A stretch of 64,000 nt of DNA from [Clostridium] saccharolyticum WM1 (GTDB lineage Bacteria; Bacillota; Clostridia; Lachnospirales; Lachnospiraceae), in the NCBI RefSeq assembly GCF_000144625.1, contig NC_014376.1:4598872-4662871 (forward strand), given 5' to 3'. Of this stretch, positions 63,978 to 64,000 are shown piece after piece (the first letter of the stretch is position 1; the number at the start of each line of letters is the position of its first letter). Under the pieces are notes generated by a model, which saw only the letters and a list, made by a program, of their open reading frames with translations, was not told the origin of the DNA and did not search any database. The position numbers were made by a program, and so were the translations under genes.

Positions 63978-64000
63978 ATTTTTTTCTATTATCATTGAAA

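Overview
The window reads as a chromosomal segment, ending at the replication origin, of an anaerobic Firmicute of the Lachnospiraceae (Lacrimispora / Clostridium cluster XIVa type). This rests on family recognition, not a database search. The pointers are the origin-proximal order rpmH-rnpA-yidD-yidC-jag-mnmE-mnmG-rsmG-parA-parB-DUF4446, a fermentative AdhE, a DUF3881-like protein, Gram-positive lipoproteins, an LPXTG surface protein and YesM/YesN-type two-component regulators.

Region 1 (1-10.5 kb, + strand) is one tightly packed gene set: a type II NADH dehydrogenase with a DoxX-like membrane tail (cut by the window edge), a polyprenyl diphosphate synthase, a lipoprotein with two FMN-binding-like repeats, ApbE, UbiD, UbiA and UbiX homologues, and a complete SsuABC/NMT1-type ABC importer. 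Together these look like a flavin-based extracellular electron transfer (EET) module. It makes its own demethyl-type quinone from a naphthoate precursor, and the importer may bring that precursor in. Region 2 (10.55-11.76 kb) is a small operon with a near-consensus promoter: ferredoxin, membrane Fe-S protein, and an ArsR-family regulator whose two cysteines sit where persulfide sensors carry theirs. Region 3 (12.2-18.9 kb) is a ferric-ion/AfuA-type ABC transporter followed by a histidine kinase and an AraC-type response regulator.

Region 4 (18.9-27.0 kb) is accessory DNA. A mannose-family PTS operon with a FrlB-like SIS deglycase and a HAD phosphatase diverges from two tandem GntR regulators. 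It lies between two 121-bp direct repeats and beside an internally deleted IS256-type transposase. Downstream is a graveyard: broken arsR, acr3 and MFS fragments, a MITE-like element, and an intact small ORF of four 16-residue repeats.

Region 5 (27.0-51.0 kb): tRNA-Arg(CCT), a DUF3881-like gene, gdhA, a 15.4-kb gene for a 5,128-residue LPKTG-anchored SpaA/Cna_B-repeat surface protein, bioY under a BirA-like box, nudC, adhE and a type II pantothenate kinase-like gene.

Region 6 (51-64 kb) is the left flank of oriC, all housekeeping genes on the minus strand (reading away from the origin). It includes three perfect parS sites around a degenerate alpha/beta-hydrolase, an IS481-type element with an unusually long 25-bp target duplication abutting the rpmH promoter, an ECF S-component gene, and a DnaA-box cluster at the right edge; dnaA is expected just beyond.
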